Positions 1 through 8,000 of a stretch of DNA of 64,000 bases are shown here, piece by piece. The position numbers and the translations under genes are program-made. How positions within the stretch are numbered: position 1 is the first letter of the stretch; every line of letters starts with the position of its first letter. The stretch is from Streptomyces achromogenes (lineage in GTDB: Bacteria; Actinomycetota; Actinomycetes; Streptomycetales; Streptomycetaceae), in contig NZ_JAUSYH010000001.1 of the NCBI RefSeq assembly GCF_030816715.1, positions 1,984,001-2,048,000 on the forward strand, written 5' to 3'. A model generated the notes under the pieces. The model did no database searches. It was given only the letters and a program-made list of their open reading frames with translations, and was not told where the DNA came from.

Positions 1-1
1 C

Positions 2-676
2 TCGGGCGTCGGCATCGGTGAGCTCAACCAGGTGGACGCGCCCGGCAAGGAGATCGTCGTCGTGCCGGTGCGGGACGCCGGAGAGGCCGTGCACCGGACC
101 GTGCAGCTGCTGGCCGAGTCGGTGCCGCGGGCCTTCGGGATCGCGCCCGAGGAGGCCGTGGTGATCACTCCGGGCCACGGCGGCGCGGCCGGCACGCGCG
201 CGCTCAACGCCGCCCTGAAGGAACGGCTCAATCCGGGCCCCGGCCGCTTCGGCGGGTTCGACCCCGGCGACCGGGTCGCCTACTCCCCCGAGCCGGGCCG
301 TACGGTGCCGGGCCGGGTGGTGACGGCCGACGCCGACGGGCTGCACCTTTCGTGCGCCGAGGGCTCCGTGGTCGTACCGAGAGAGCGGGTGGAGCAGGCC
401 GTGCGCCACGGGTGGGCGCTGACCGCGCACCAGGCGGTGGGCAGCCGCTGGCCCGCGGCGGTCGTGGTGCTGCCCGGGGATGCCGCGCAGGCCCTCTCCC
501 GCCCCTGGGTGTACACGGCCTTCGGACGGGCGGAGCGCCATCTCTCCGTGGTGCACGGCGTCGAACAGGCCCTCGCGCGGGCCGTCGCCGAGGTCCCCGC
601 GAAGCGTCGTACCACCCGGCTGCCGGTGCTGCTGCGCACCCAGGTCCCGGCGGCCGCCGGGCAGGCCCCGGTCTGA
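2..676 (+). CDS. C-terminal part of a RecD/UvrD-like ATP-dependent DNA helicase (5' truncated by window edge)
   Basis: The open frame is already running at base 2 and ends at the TGA at 674-676, so only the last ~225 residues are present. The block with LTAHQAVGS followed by AAVVVLPG, then VYTAFGRAERHLSVVHG, has the pattern of the UvrD_C_2 domain that closes superfamily 1 helicases of the RecD/TraA type (motif V and VI region). The Walker A part would lie upstream of the window. The last ~25 residues are basic and low in complexity. The family is inferred from these motifs; the specific role (repair, plasmid biology or other) cannot be told from a fragment. Confidence 0.7.
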   Translation, partial: SGVGIGELNQVDAPGKEIVVVPVRDAGEAVHRTVQLLAESVPRAFGIAPEEAVVITPGHGGAAGTRALNAALKERLNPGPGRFGGFDPGDRVAYSPEPGRTVPGRVVTADADGLHLSCAEGSVVVPRERVEQAVRHGWALTAHQAVGSRWPAAVVVLPGDAAQALSRPWVYTAFGRAERHLSVVHGVEQALARAVAEVPAKRRTTRLPVLLRTQVPAAAGQAPV

Positions 677-755
677 CGCGGACGGCGGCGGCCGCTCAGG
701 GTCTCCCCTGCGCGACCGCCGCCGTCGGTGGTTCACCAAAGCAGCCTGCTGCCGG

Positions 756-1433
756 TCAGCGATCCGTGTCGAGCGTCTCCAGCTCTTCCTCCTCGAGCCC
801 GTCCACGAGATCGTCGTCGGCGTCGTCGTCGAGGTCGTCGAAGACCGAGCTGACGTCGAAGCGGCAGATCACGCGCCCCGGGTCGGGCTGGTCGAACGGC
901 GTCTCCAGCCACTCCCCGGGGTCGGCCGGGTCGTCGGCGGCCAGCACCCACAGCGTCGAGTCGGCCTCCTCGAGGCCGAACTCCTTGTGCCGGGAGGCGA
1001 TCTCGTCCGGTTCGAACTCGCCGAACAGGATGCCCAGCGCCCCGTGCACGGTGGCCGAGACCTCGGCGCCCGTTCCCTCGTCCTCCGCCGCCTCCACCCG
1101 CTGCGCCTGCGCCATCAGCCGCTGGGGCTCCGCGACGGCGTAGTCGCGGCGGATCAGCACGCTCAGAGCGTTCGGCTCCTCGGGGCCCTCGTACGGCGGC
1201 AGGGAGTCCTCCGCACCGGGGATCTCGAAGGGCGTGACCTCGTCGTAGCGGTCGTAGAGCAGTTCGTCGTAGACCTCGGCGGCGGCGGCCAGCTCGTTGA
1301 ACGCCTCGTAGACGCCCGGGTCGTCCTCTCCCGTCCTGCGTTCGACCGCGGCCAGGTGGCGGTCGAGCGCGGTCTTGACCGCCTCGGCGGCGGCGCGTAC
1401 CTCGGCAGCGGTGGGCTGCGCAGCATCAGACAT
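756..1433 (-). CDS. Conserved hypothetical protein with a very acidic C-terminus
   Basis: 225 residues. I chose the ATG at 1433 because a -10-like TAGCGT lies exactly 7 nt upstream, the leaderless arrangement seen repeatedly in this window. A longer frame to 1544 would read through the divergent promoter. The N-terminal half is rich in Ala and Glu and looks helical (QPTAAEVRAAAEAVKTALD). The last ~25 residues are mostly Asp and Glu. There is no signal peptide, membrane segment or enzymatic motif that I recognise. It diverges from the DUF5703 gene with 47 bp between starts. From memory it matches the position of SCO1672. Function unknown. Confidence 0.75.
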   Translation of the reverse strand: MSDAAQPTAAEVRAAAEAVKTALDRHLAAVERRTGEDDPGVYEAFNELAAAAEVYDELLYDRYDEVTPFEIPGAEDSLPPYEGPEEPNALSVLIRRDYAVAEPQRLMAQAQRVEAAEDEGTGAEVSATVHGALGILFGEFEPDEIASRHKEFGLEEADSTLWVLAADDPADPGEWLETPFDQPDPGRVICRFDVSSVFDDLDDDADDDLVDGLEEEELETLDTDR

Positions 1434-1440
1434 AGTGCAG

Positions 1441-1473
1441 ACGCTATCCGTACCGGGCCCCAGCCCGCACAAT
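1441..1473. promoter_or_regulatory. Divergent pair of leaderless promoters
   Basis: On the minus strand, TAGCGT (1446-1441) is followed by 7 nt and then the ATG at 1433. On the plus strand, CACAAT (1468-1473) is followed by 7 nt and then the ATG at 1481. Both fit a -10 hexamer with transcription starting at the start codon. No clear -35 elements are visible. Confidence 0.55.
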
Positions 1474-1480
1474 AGATGCG

Positions 1481-1669
1481 ATGCCGGAATACGAATTTGT
1501 CGACGTGTACGTACCGCGCGGGGTCTCCCGCAAGGAGGCGACACGGCTGCTGACCGACCATGCCGAGTACGGACACTGGGAGTTGGACCGCCTGAGCCTG
1601 CTGCGCGACGGCAGTCGCAGGGTGCGGTTGCGCCGGCGGATCATTCGTCAGGTGCGGGCCACGTGGTGA
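1481..1669 (+). CDS. DUF5703 family small protein
   Basis: 62 residues starting MPEYEFVDVYVPRGVSRKEA and ending in a strongly basic stretch (RRVRLRRRIIRQVRATW). It resembles the short actinobacterial DUF5703 family, which has no assigned function. There is no RBS; the CACAAT box 7 nt upstream suggests a leaderless transcript. A strong terminator follows 14 bp after the stop, and the next gene converges on it. The small size and charge would suit a nucleic-acid or protein adaptor, but that is only a guess. Confidence 0.75.
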   Translation: MPEYEFVDVYVPRGVSRKEATRLLTDHAEYGHWELDRLSLLRDGSRRVRLRRRIIRQVRATW

Positions 1670-1683
1670 GGTGAGACGACGAA

Positions 1684-1719
1684 ACGGAGCGGGCCCCGCC
1701 TGGGCGGGGCCCGCTCCGT
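1684..1719. terminator. Bidirectional hairpin terminator
   Basis: A perfect 17-bp inverted repeat (arms 1684-1700 and 1703-1719, GC-rich, 2-nt loop) lies between the ends of the convergent DUF5703 and chpC genes, so it can serve both. There is no U-tract, as is usual in Streptomyces. Confidence 0.85.
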
Positions 1720-1737
1720 CGTGAGCGCCGGGACGTC

Positions 1738-2562
1738 TCACGCCGAGGGGCGCGCCTTGCGGTAGAGCACCGCGCCCGCGAGCAGTGCGCCCGCGCCGAC
1801 CGGCACCGCGAGGCCCATCGGCAGCTCGCTTCCGGTGTGCGCGAGCTGCGGCGCGTGGGCGGCAGGCCCGTGCACGGAGGAGTCGCCGACCGGCGTCACG
1901 TGACCCGGGGTGGACGGCGCCTCGGGTGCGGACGGGGTGGACTCGCCGGGCTTGCCGGGCTTGCCGGGGCTGTGGTGCCCGGGCTTGCCCGGCGTCTCGT
2001 GGCCGCGGGACGGGGGCCGCTGCGGGCCGCTGCCGTTGGCGCAGTCGTTGCCCATCGACGGGTTGAGGATGCCGACGACGTCCACGCTGTTGCCGCACAC
2101 GTTCACCGGCACGTCGACGGGCACCTGGACGTGATTGCCCGAGCCGACGCCGGGCGACCCGCCGGTGTGGCCGCCCGCCTGGGCGCCCCCGGAACCCCCG
2201 TGTGCGCCGGAGCCGCCGTGCTGACCGCCGCCGTGACCGCCGCTGTGGCTGCCGCCCTGGTGACCGGCCTGGCCGCCGCCGCGGCCCTGGTGGTCGCCGT
2301 AGCCGCGGGGCACCCCGCCGCCCTTGTTGGCGCACGAGTTGCCGAAGGCCGGGTTGAGCGCCCCGATGATGTCCACGGTGTTGCCGCAGATGTTGACGGG
2401 TACGTTGATCGGCGCCTGTACCGAGTTGCCCGACAGCACGCCGGGCGAGTCGGTGGCGGCGCCGTACGCGCCGGAGTCGGCGTGGGCGTAGCCGCCGGCG
2501 GCAGCGATCACCCCCGTCGCCGCCGCCACGGTCATGAGGCTTTTGCGGGTGACCTGTCGCAT
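1738..2562 (-). CDS. chpC: Long chaplin with two chaplin domains and a sortase signal (ChpC-like)
   Basis: 274 residues from the ATG at 2562 (AGGGA upstream). Order: signal peptide (residues 1-28, ending AHA), chaplin domain 1 (about 36-78, Cys59 and Cys77), a Gly/His/Gln-rich linker, chaplin domain 2 (about 140-176, Cys156 and Cys174), a Pro/Gly/Lys-rich wall spacer, the sorting motif LAHTG at 240-244, a hydrophobic helix and a basic tail. Long chaplins are amyloid-forming surface proteins that are fixed to the cell wall by sortase and help anchor short chaplins for aerial growth. In S. coelicolor chpC is next to chpH, as here. The symbol is by synteny and could be swapped with chpA or chpB in another naming scheme. 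Confidence 0.9.
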   Translation of the reverse strand: MRQVTRKSLMTVAAATGVIAAAGGYAHADSGAYGAATDSPGVLSGNSVQAPINVPVNICGNTVDIIGALNPAFGNSCANKGGGVPRGYGDHQGRGGGQAGHQGGSHSGGHGGGQHGGSGAHGGSGGAQAGGHTGGSPGVGSGNHVQVPVDVPVNVCGNSVDVVGILNPSMGNDCANGSGPQRPPSRGHETPGKPGHHSPGKPGKPGESTPSAPEAPSTPGHVTPVGDSSVHGPAAHAPQLAHTGSELPMGLAVPVGAGALLAGAVLYRKARPSA

Positions 2563-2663
2563 TGCTGAATCCCTGCTTTCGATCTCGCCTGTGTCCCGAA
2601 TCACCTCGAATCGCTCGCATCATTGCAGCTGTTCGAATTCATCGGGCTCTACGACTTCTCGGC

Positions 2664-2679
2664 TTTTCCTTCGGGAAAA
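2664..2679 (-). other. Small AT-rich stem-loop in the chpC leader region
   Basis: TTTTCC and GGAAAA pair around a 4-nt loop (TTCG on the plus strand, CGAA in the minus-strand RNA). It lies about 100 nt upstream of chpC, between the chpH terminator and the chpC start. It could be a leader-RNA element; there is no direct support for a role. Confidence 0.3.
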
Positions 2680-2685
2680 AGACCG

Positions 2686-2724
2686 GTCGGCCCCGGAGCA
2701 CATGGCGTGCGCTCCGGGGCCGAC
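2686..2724 (-). terminator. Terminator after chpH
   Basis: A perfect 14-bp inverted repeat (2686-2699 with 2711-2724; loop of 11 nt) sits 30 bp downstream of the chpH stop. It separates chpH from chpC, which suggests the two chaplins have their own transcripts. Confidence 0.8.
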
Positions 2725-2753
2725 GGTGTGGACGACCCCTCAGCGGGTCGACC

Positions 2754-2987
2754 TCAGTTGTTGATGCAGGTGTTGCCGAAGGCGGGGTTCAGCAGCCCGA
2801 TCACCGAGATCGTGTTGCCGCAGACGTTCACCGGGATGTGCACGGGAACCTGAACGACGTTGCCGGACAGGACGCCCGGGGAGTGCACCGCGGCACCCTG
2901 AGCGCCCGCGTCGGCGACGGCCATGCCCGCACCCGCGAGAACCAGCCCACCAGTGGCAGCCGCAGCAGCGACGACCTTCTTGATCAT
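2754..2987 (-). CDS. chpH: Short chaplin ChpH
   Basis: 77 residues from the ATG at 2987, preceded by AAGGAGG at good spacing. The signal peptide (1-26, ending AVADA) is followed by one chaplin domain (about 36-77) with the paired cysteines Cys56 and Cys74 and the core GVLSGNVVQVPVHIPVNVCG. It ends right after the domain (CINN), as short chaplins do. Such proteins are secreted and self-assemble into the hydrophobic amyloid layer of aerial hyphae and spores; with chpE, chpH is the chaplin usually found in all streptomycetes. A promoter matching my recollection of the sigma-BldN consensus lies upstream. Confidence 0.93.
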   Translation of the reverse strand: MIKKVVAAAAATGGLVLAGAGMAVADAGAQGAAVHSPGVLSGNVVQVPVHIPVNVCGNTISVIGLLNPAFGNTCINN

Positions 2988-3036
2988 TATTCCTCCTTGT
3001 AGGCAAAGCGACCCCATGCAGCGGATCGCATCACCA

Positions 3037-3064
3037 GTAACGAGGCGGAATTAGTGGGGCTACG
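3037..3064 (-). promoter_or_regulatory. Putative sigma-BldN-type promoter of chpH
   Basis: Read on the minus strand: CGTAGC (3064-3059), a spacer of exactly 16 nt, then CGTTAC (3042-3037). This is close to the CGTAAC-N16-CGTTGA pattern I recall for the developmental ECF factor BldN, known to control chaplin genes. The predicted start would leave a leader of about 40 nt before the chpH RBS. Confidence 0.5.
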
Positions 3065-3152
3065 CGCTTATCGGCGCATTCACTCTTCCCAGTCGCTTCC
3101 GTACAGGCGGCCGATTCCATCAGCCCGGCGAGATCTCGTTCAGGCCGGACGT

Positions 3153-4481
3153 TCAGGACGCGTCGATGAAGCGGTCGAGCACCCGCACACCGAAGCGCAG
3201 ACCGTCCACCGGGACCCGCTCGTCCACCCCGTGGAACATCCCGGCGAAGTCGAGCTCCGGGGGCAGCTTGAGCGGGGCGAAGCCGAATCCGCGGATGCCG
3301 AGGTCGTCGAAGGACTTGGCGTCGGTGCCGCCGGAGAGCATGTACGGGACGGCCTTGGCGGTCGGGTCCTCGGCGAGCAGCGAGGACTGCATGGCATCGA
3401 CGAGCGCCCCGTCGAAGGACGTCTCCAGGGCCTTGTCGGAGTGCACGTCCTCGCGGCGCACATGCGGGCCGAGGATCCGGTCCAGGTCGGCGAGGAACTC
3501 CTCCTCGTAGCCCGGCAGGAACCGGCCGTCGACGTGCGCGGTGGCCTCCCCCGGGATGACGTTGACCTTGTAGCCGGCGCCGAGCTGGGTGGGGTTGGCG
3601 GTGTTGCTGAGCGTGGCGCCGATCAGCTTGGCGATGCCGCCGAGCCGGGCCAGCGTCGCCTGCATGTCCTCGGGGTCCAGCGGGGTGCCCAGCGCGTCGC
3701 CGAGTTCGTCGAGGAAGGCCCGGGTCGTCTTGGTGACCCGTACCGGGAAGGTGTGCCGGCCGAGCCGGGCGACGGCCTCGGACAGCTCGGTGATGGCGTT
3801 GTCCCGGTGGATCATCGAGCCGTGTCCGGCGGTGCCGGCCACGGTCAGCTTCATCCAGTGCATGCCCTTCTCGGCCGTCTGGACGAGGTAGAGCCGCCGC
3901 TCCTCGCTCACGGTGAACGAGAACCCGCCCACCTCGCTGATCGCCTCGGTGACGCCCTCGAACAGGTCGGGGTGGCGGTCGACCAGGTGCCGGGCGCCGT
4001 ACGTGCCGCCGGCCTCCTCGTCGGCGAGGAACGCGAGCACGATGTCGCGGGGCGGGCGTCGCCCGGAGCGCAGCCGGTCGCGGACGACCGCCAGCGTCAT
4101 CGCGTCCATGTCCTTCATGTCGACCGCGCCCCGGCCCCACACGCACCCGTCCGCGACCTCGCCGGAGAAGGGGTGGTGGGTCCAGTCGGCGGCGTTGGCC
4201 GGGACGACGTCGAGGTGGCCGTGGATGAGCAGGGCGGGCCTGGAGGGGTCCTCGCCCTCGATCCGGGCCACGGTGGAGGCGCGGCCAGGGTGCGACTCGA
4301 AGATCTGGGGCTCGAGGCCCACCTCGGCGAGCTTCTCCGCGACCCATTCGGCCGCCTTGCGCTCGCCGGGACCCGAGTGGTCGCCGTAGTTGCTGGTGTC
4401 GATCCGGATCAGGTCGCGGCAGAGGTCCACGACCTCGTCCTCGCCGGTGACACTCCTGGCATGGTCGTCCGTCGCGCTCAC
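3153..4481 (-). CDS. M20/ArgE/DapE family zinc peptidase
   Basis: 442 residues from a GTG at 4481 with GGGAGGA seven bases upstream. The metal-binding pattern of M20 exopeptidases is intact: His89 and Asp91 in GHLDVVP, the bridging Asp121 in GAVDMKDMD, the catalytic Glu155 and metal ligand Glu156 in ADEEAGG, and a late His417 in MFHGVDE. The middle part (about 195-310) would be the dimerisation domain. No signal peptide, so it is probably cytoplasmic and removes amino acids from peptides or acylated amino acids. Substrate cannot be read from sequence. It stands alone, transcribed away from tRNA-Leu, with chpH following 165 bp further on. Confidence 0.9.
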   Translation of the reverse strand: MSATDDHARSVTGEDEVVDLCRDLIRIDTSNYGDHSGPGERKAAEWVAEKLAEVGLEPQIFESHPGRASTVARIEGEDPSRPALLIHGHLDVVPANAADWTHHPFSGEVADGCVWGRGAVDMKDMDAMTLAVVRDRLRSGRRPPRDIVLAFLADEEAGGTYGARHLVDRHPDLFEGVTEAISEVGGFSFTVSEERRLYLVQTAEKGMHWMKLTVAGTAGHGSMIHRDNAITELSEAVARLGRHTFPVRVTKTTRAFLDELGDALGTPLDPEDMQATLARLGGIAKLIGATLSNTANPTQLGAGYKVNVIPGEATAHVDGRFLPGYEEEFLADLDRILGPHVRREDVHSDKALETSFDGALVDAMQSSLLAEDPTAKAVPYMLSGGTDAKSFDDLGIRGFGFAPLKLPPELDFAGMFHGVDERVPVDGLRFGVRVLDRFIDAS

Positions 4482-4685
4482 GCTGCTTCCTCCCGCTGTG
4501 ACTGCTGGTGGGTCTCCTCATCCTCCCCCGCCTGCGGGTCCGCGCCCAAGACCGGTCCCGGCCCGTCACGAGCCGTTCACGCGGGCACGGCCGCGGCCGT
4601 CCGCCGGCCGTGATCGGGGCACCCCGGAAAGCCTGGTAATGTTTACGACGTCGCCGCGAGGGAAACCGCGCACGACAGACACCTT

Positions 4686-4773
4686 GTCCGGGTGGCGGAA
4701 TGGCAGACGCGCTAGCTTGAGGTGCTAGTGCCCTTTATCGGGCGTGGGGGTTCAAGTCCCCCCTCGGACACCA
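4686..4773 (+). tRNA. tRNA-Leu (anticodon GAG)
   Basis: 88 nt with a full cloverleaf. The acceptor stem GTCCGGG pairs with CTCGGAC (one G-U), the anticodon stem CTAGC/GCTAG carries the loop TTGAGGT with anticodon GAG at 4719-4721, there is a long variable arm as in class II tRNAs, and the T loop is TTCAAGT. CCA is encoded. It reads CUC codons, which are frequent in this genome. Confidence 0.96.
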
Positions 4774-4779
4774 CAGCGC

Positions 4780-4814
4780 AAAGGGTGGTTCGGCCAGTGG
4801 CCGGGCCGCCCTTT
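4780..4814 (+). terminator. Terminator of tRNA-Leu
   Basis: A 16-bp stem, allowing G-U pairs, formed by 4780-4795 and 4799-4814 with a 3-nt loop, followed by a T. It starts 7 nt after the tRNA. Confidence 0.75.
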
Positions 4815-5096
4815 TCGTGTTCCGCGCCCCCGTCGGCTTCCCTCCCGGTCCCTCCGCGCACCCTTTCCCGCCGATGTGGGGCATATCTCGCCGCCGTGCG
4901 GGACGCCCAGGTCAGAGGCCTGCGCATGATCATCCCTCGTGCCCCGGACGGCCTCCTCGAGTGGCCGGTACAAGCCGACGAGCCTAGCTTCGTACTAAAA
5001 TTTCCGGCTTGTCATGGAGCTGGACCGGACAACCCCAGGCAGACCTGCGGGCCCGCCGGCGCCCCGGAGGCTTCCGGGCTCGAGACGCGAGGACCG
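4815..5096. other. Intergenic region between tRNA-Leu terminator and the peptide synthetase gene
   Basis: 282 bp. It holds no gene that I can support. A short stretch of low GC (around 4990-5005) may mark the promoter of the synthetase. I looked for a copy of the tRNA 3' end here and near 10400-10560 as an attachment site and found none. Confidence 0.4.
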
Positions 5097-8000
5097 ATGG
5101 CAGCCATTCACGAGAGCAGTGCTCTCGGCCTGCTCGACGAAGAGATCCACGCCCGATCCGGTGACACCGCCCGTTTCTCCGGCGGTCCCGCCGCCTCTCC
5201 GCGCACCCTCGTCGACGTCTTCGACGCCTCCGTGCGGTCGTTCCCGGACGAGCCCGCCCTGGACGACGGCAGCACGCCCCTGACCTACCGCGCCCTCGCC
5301 GTCGAGGTGGAGAACCTCCGGCGCCGGCTCGCCGCCGCCGGGGTCGGGCTGGGCGACCGGGTGGGCGTGCGCGTGCCCTCCGGCACCAACGACCTGTACG
5401 TGGCGATCCTGGCCGTCCTCGCCGCCGGCGCGGCCTATGTGCCGGTGGACGCCGAGGACCCCGACGAGCGGGCGGAGCTGGTCTTCGGGGAGGCGGACGT
5501 GCGGGCGGTGGTGGGCGCCGGGCACGAGATCACCGTCCACGGCGCGTCCGGGGCGGCGGCGGGCCGCCCCGGCACCGGGCACGACGCCTGGATCATCTTC
5601 ACCTCCGGCTCGACCGGGAAGCCCAAGGGCGTCGCCGTCAGTCACCGCAGCGCCGCCGCGTTCGTGGACGCCGAGGCCGCGCTGTTCCTCACCGAGGAGC
5701 CGATCGGACCCGGCGACCGGGTGATGGCCGGGCTGTCGGTGGCGTTCGACGCCTCCTGCGAGGAGATGTGGCTGGCCTGGCGGTACGGGGCCTGTCTGGT
5801 GCCGGTGCCGCGCGCACAGGTGCGCAGCGGCGCCGACCTCGGGCCCTGGCTGGTCGAGCAGGAGATCACGGTGGTCTCCACCGTGCCGACGCTGGCCGCG
5901 CTGTGGGAGCCCGAGACCCTCAACGACGTCCGGCTGCTGATCTTCGGCGGCGAGGCCTGCCCGCCGGAGCTGGTGCAGCGGCTGGTGACGGAGGGCCGGG
6001 AGGTGTGGAACACCTACGGGCCGACCGAGGCGACCGTGGTGGCCTGCGCCTCGCTGATGTCCGGCGAGGAGCCGGTCCGCATCGGACTGCCGCTGCGGGG
6101 CTGGGAGCTGGCCGTCGTGGACGAGGCCGGCGAGCCGGTGCCGATGGGCGGCAGCGGACAGCTGGTGATCGGCGGGGTCGGGCTGGCCCGGTATCTCGAC
6201 GCCGGGAAGGACGCGGAGAAGTACGCGCCGCTGACGTCGCTGGGCTGGGAGCGGGCGTACCGCAGCGGCGACCTGGTGCACGCCGACGCCGACGGGCTCG
6301 TCTTCCTCGGCCGGGCCGACGAGCAGATCAAACTCGGCGGACGGCGCATCGAACTGGGTGAGGTCGACGCGGCGCTGCAGGCGCTGCCGGGCGTCGCGGG
6401 GGCCGCGGCGGCCGTGCGCAGCGCCCGCAGCGGCAACCAGCTTCTCGTGGGGTACGTCGTCGTCCAGGAGGGCTGGGACCAGGCGGCGGCCGTGCGGCGG
6501 CTGCGCGCCGAGCTGCCCGCGGCCCTGGTGCCTCTGCTCGCGCCGGTCGACGACCTGCCGACCCGGACGTCCGGGAAGGTGGACCGCAACGCGCTGCCCT
6601 GGCCCCTGGAGGGGCTGGAGACCGGCGGCCGGACCGAGCAGTTGTACGGCACCGAGGCCTGGCTCGCCGAGCAGTGGACGGAGGTGCTCGGCATCCCGGT
6701 ATCCGGGGCCCGCGACGACTTCTTCGCGATCGGCGGCAGCAGCCTGGCCGCCGCCCAGCTCACGACGAGGCTGCGCACCCGGTATCCGAGCGCGGCCGTC
6801 CTGGACGTCTACCAGCAGCCGACGCTGCGCAAGCTGGCCCGGTACCTGGAGGAGTCCGCGCAGGACGACGGGGCCGCCCGCGTCGTCGCGCCGGTGCCGG
6901 TGCGCGCCAAGGTGATCCAGCTGCTGCTCCTCCTCCCGCTGTTCACGCTGCTGGGGCTGCGCTGGACGGTGCCGCTGGCCCTGGTGGGCAACCTGCTGCC
7001 GGGGTACTCCTGGCTGCCGACCGCGCCCTGGTGGCTGGTCGTCAGCGGCGCGGTGCTGCTGTTCAGCCCGCCCGGGCGGCTCGCCATCGCGGCCGGGGGT
7101 GCGCGGCTGCTGCTGCGCGGGGTGCGGCCCGGGCGGTACGCGCGCGGTGGCGGCGTCCATCTGCGGCTGTGGACGGCGGAGCGGCTGGCCGAGTTCAGCG
7201 GGGCGACCTCGCTGACCGGCTCCTGGCTGGAGCGGTACGCGCGGGCGCTGGGCGCCAAGGTGGGGCCGGACGTGGATCTGCACTCGCTGCCGCCGGTCAC
7301 CGGCATGCTCAGGCTGGGCCGGGGCGCGGCCGTCGAGTCCGAGGTGGACCTGTCGGGCCACTGGCTGGACGGCGACCGGCTCGAGATCGGCCCGGTCAGG
7401 GTGGGTGCGCACGCGGTCGTCGGCACGCGCAGCATGCTGTTCCCGGGCGCCCGGGTCGGCAAGCGGGCCGAGGTGGCTCCGGGCTCCGCGGTGACCGGTC
7501 AGGTCCCCACCGGTCAGCGCTGGGCGGGCGCGCCCGCGGCCAAGCTCGGCAAGGCCAAGCGCAACTGGCCCAAGGAGCGGCCGGCGCGGGGCACGTACTG
7601 GCGCTTCATGTACGGGCTGACCGGATTCGCCCTGACCGCGCTGCCGGTGCTGGCCGGCGGGGCGGCGCTGCTGGTGGCGGGCCTGTTCGTGCCGCCCGGC
7701 GGTGGTCTCGCCGCGGCGCTGTCGGGCGCGGCGCTCGCCCTGGTCCCGGCGACGCTCGCCTTCGGGCTGGCGTACGCGGTGCTGCTGGTGGCGGCCGTGC
7801 GGCTGCTGAGCCTGGGTCTGCGGGAGGGCACGCACCCGACGCACAGCCGGACGGGCTGGCAGGCCTGGACGGTCACGCAGCTCATGGACCGCTCGCGGGA
7901 GACCCTGTTCCCGCTGTACGCCGGGCTGGTCACGCCGGTGTGGCTGCGGTTGCTCGGCATGCGGATCGGCAAGGGCGCCGAGATCTCGACCGTGCTCGCG

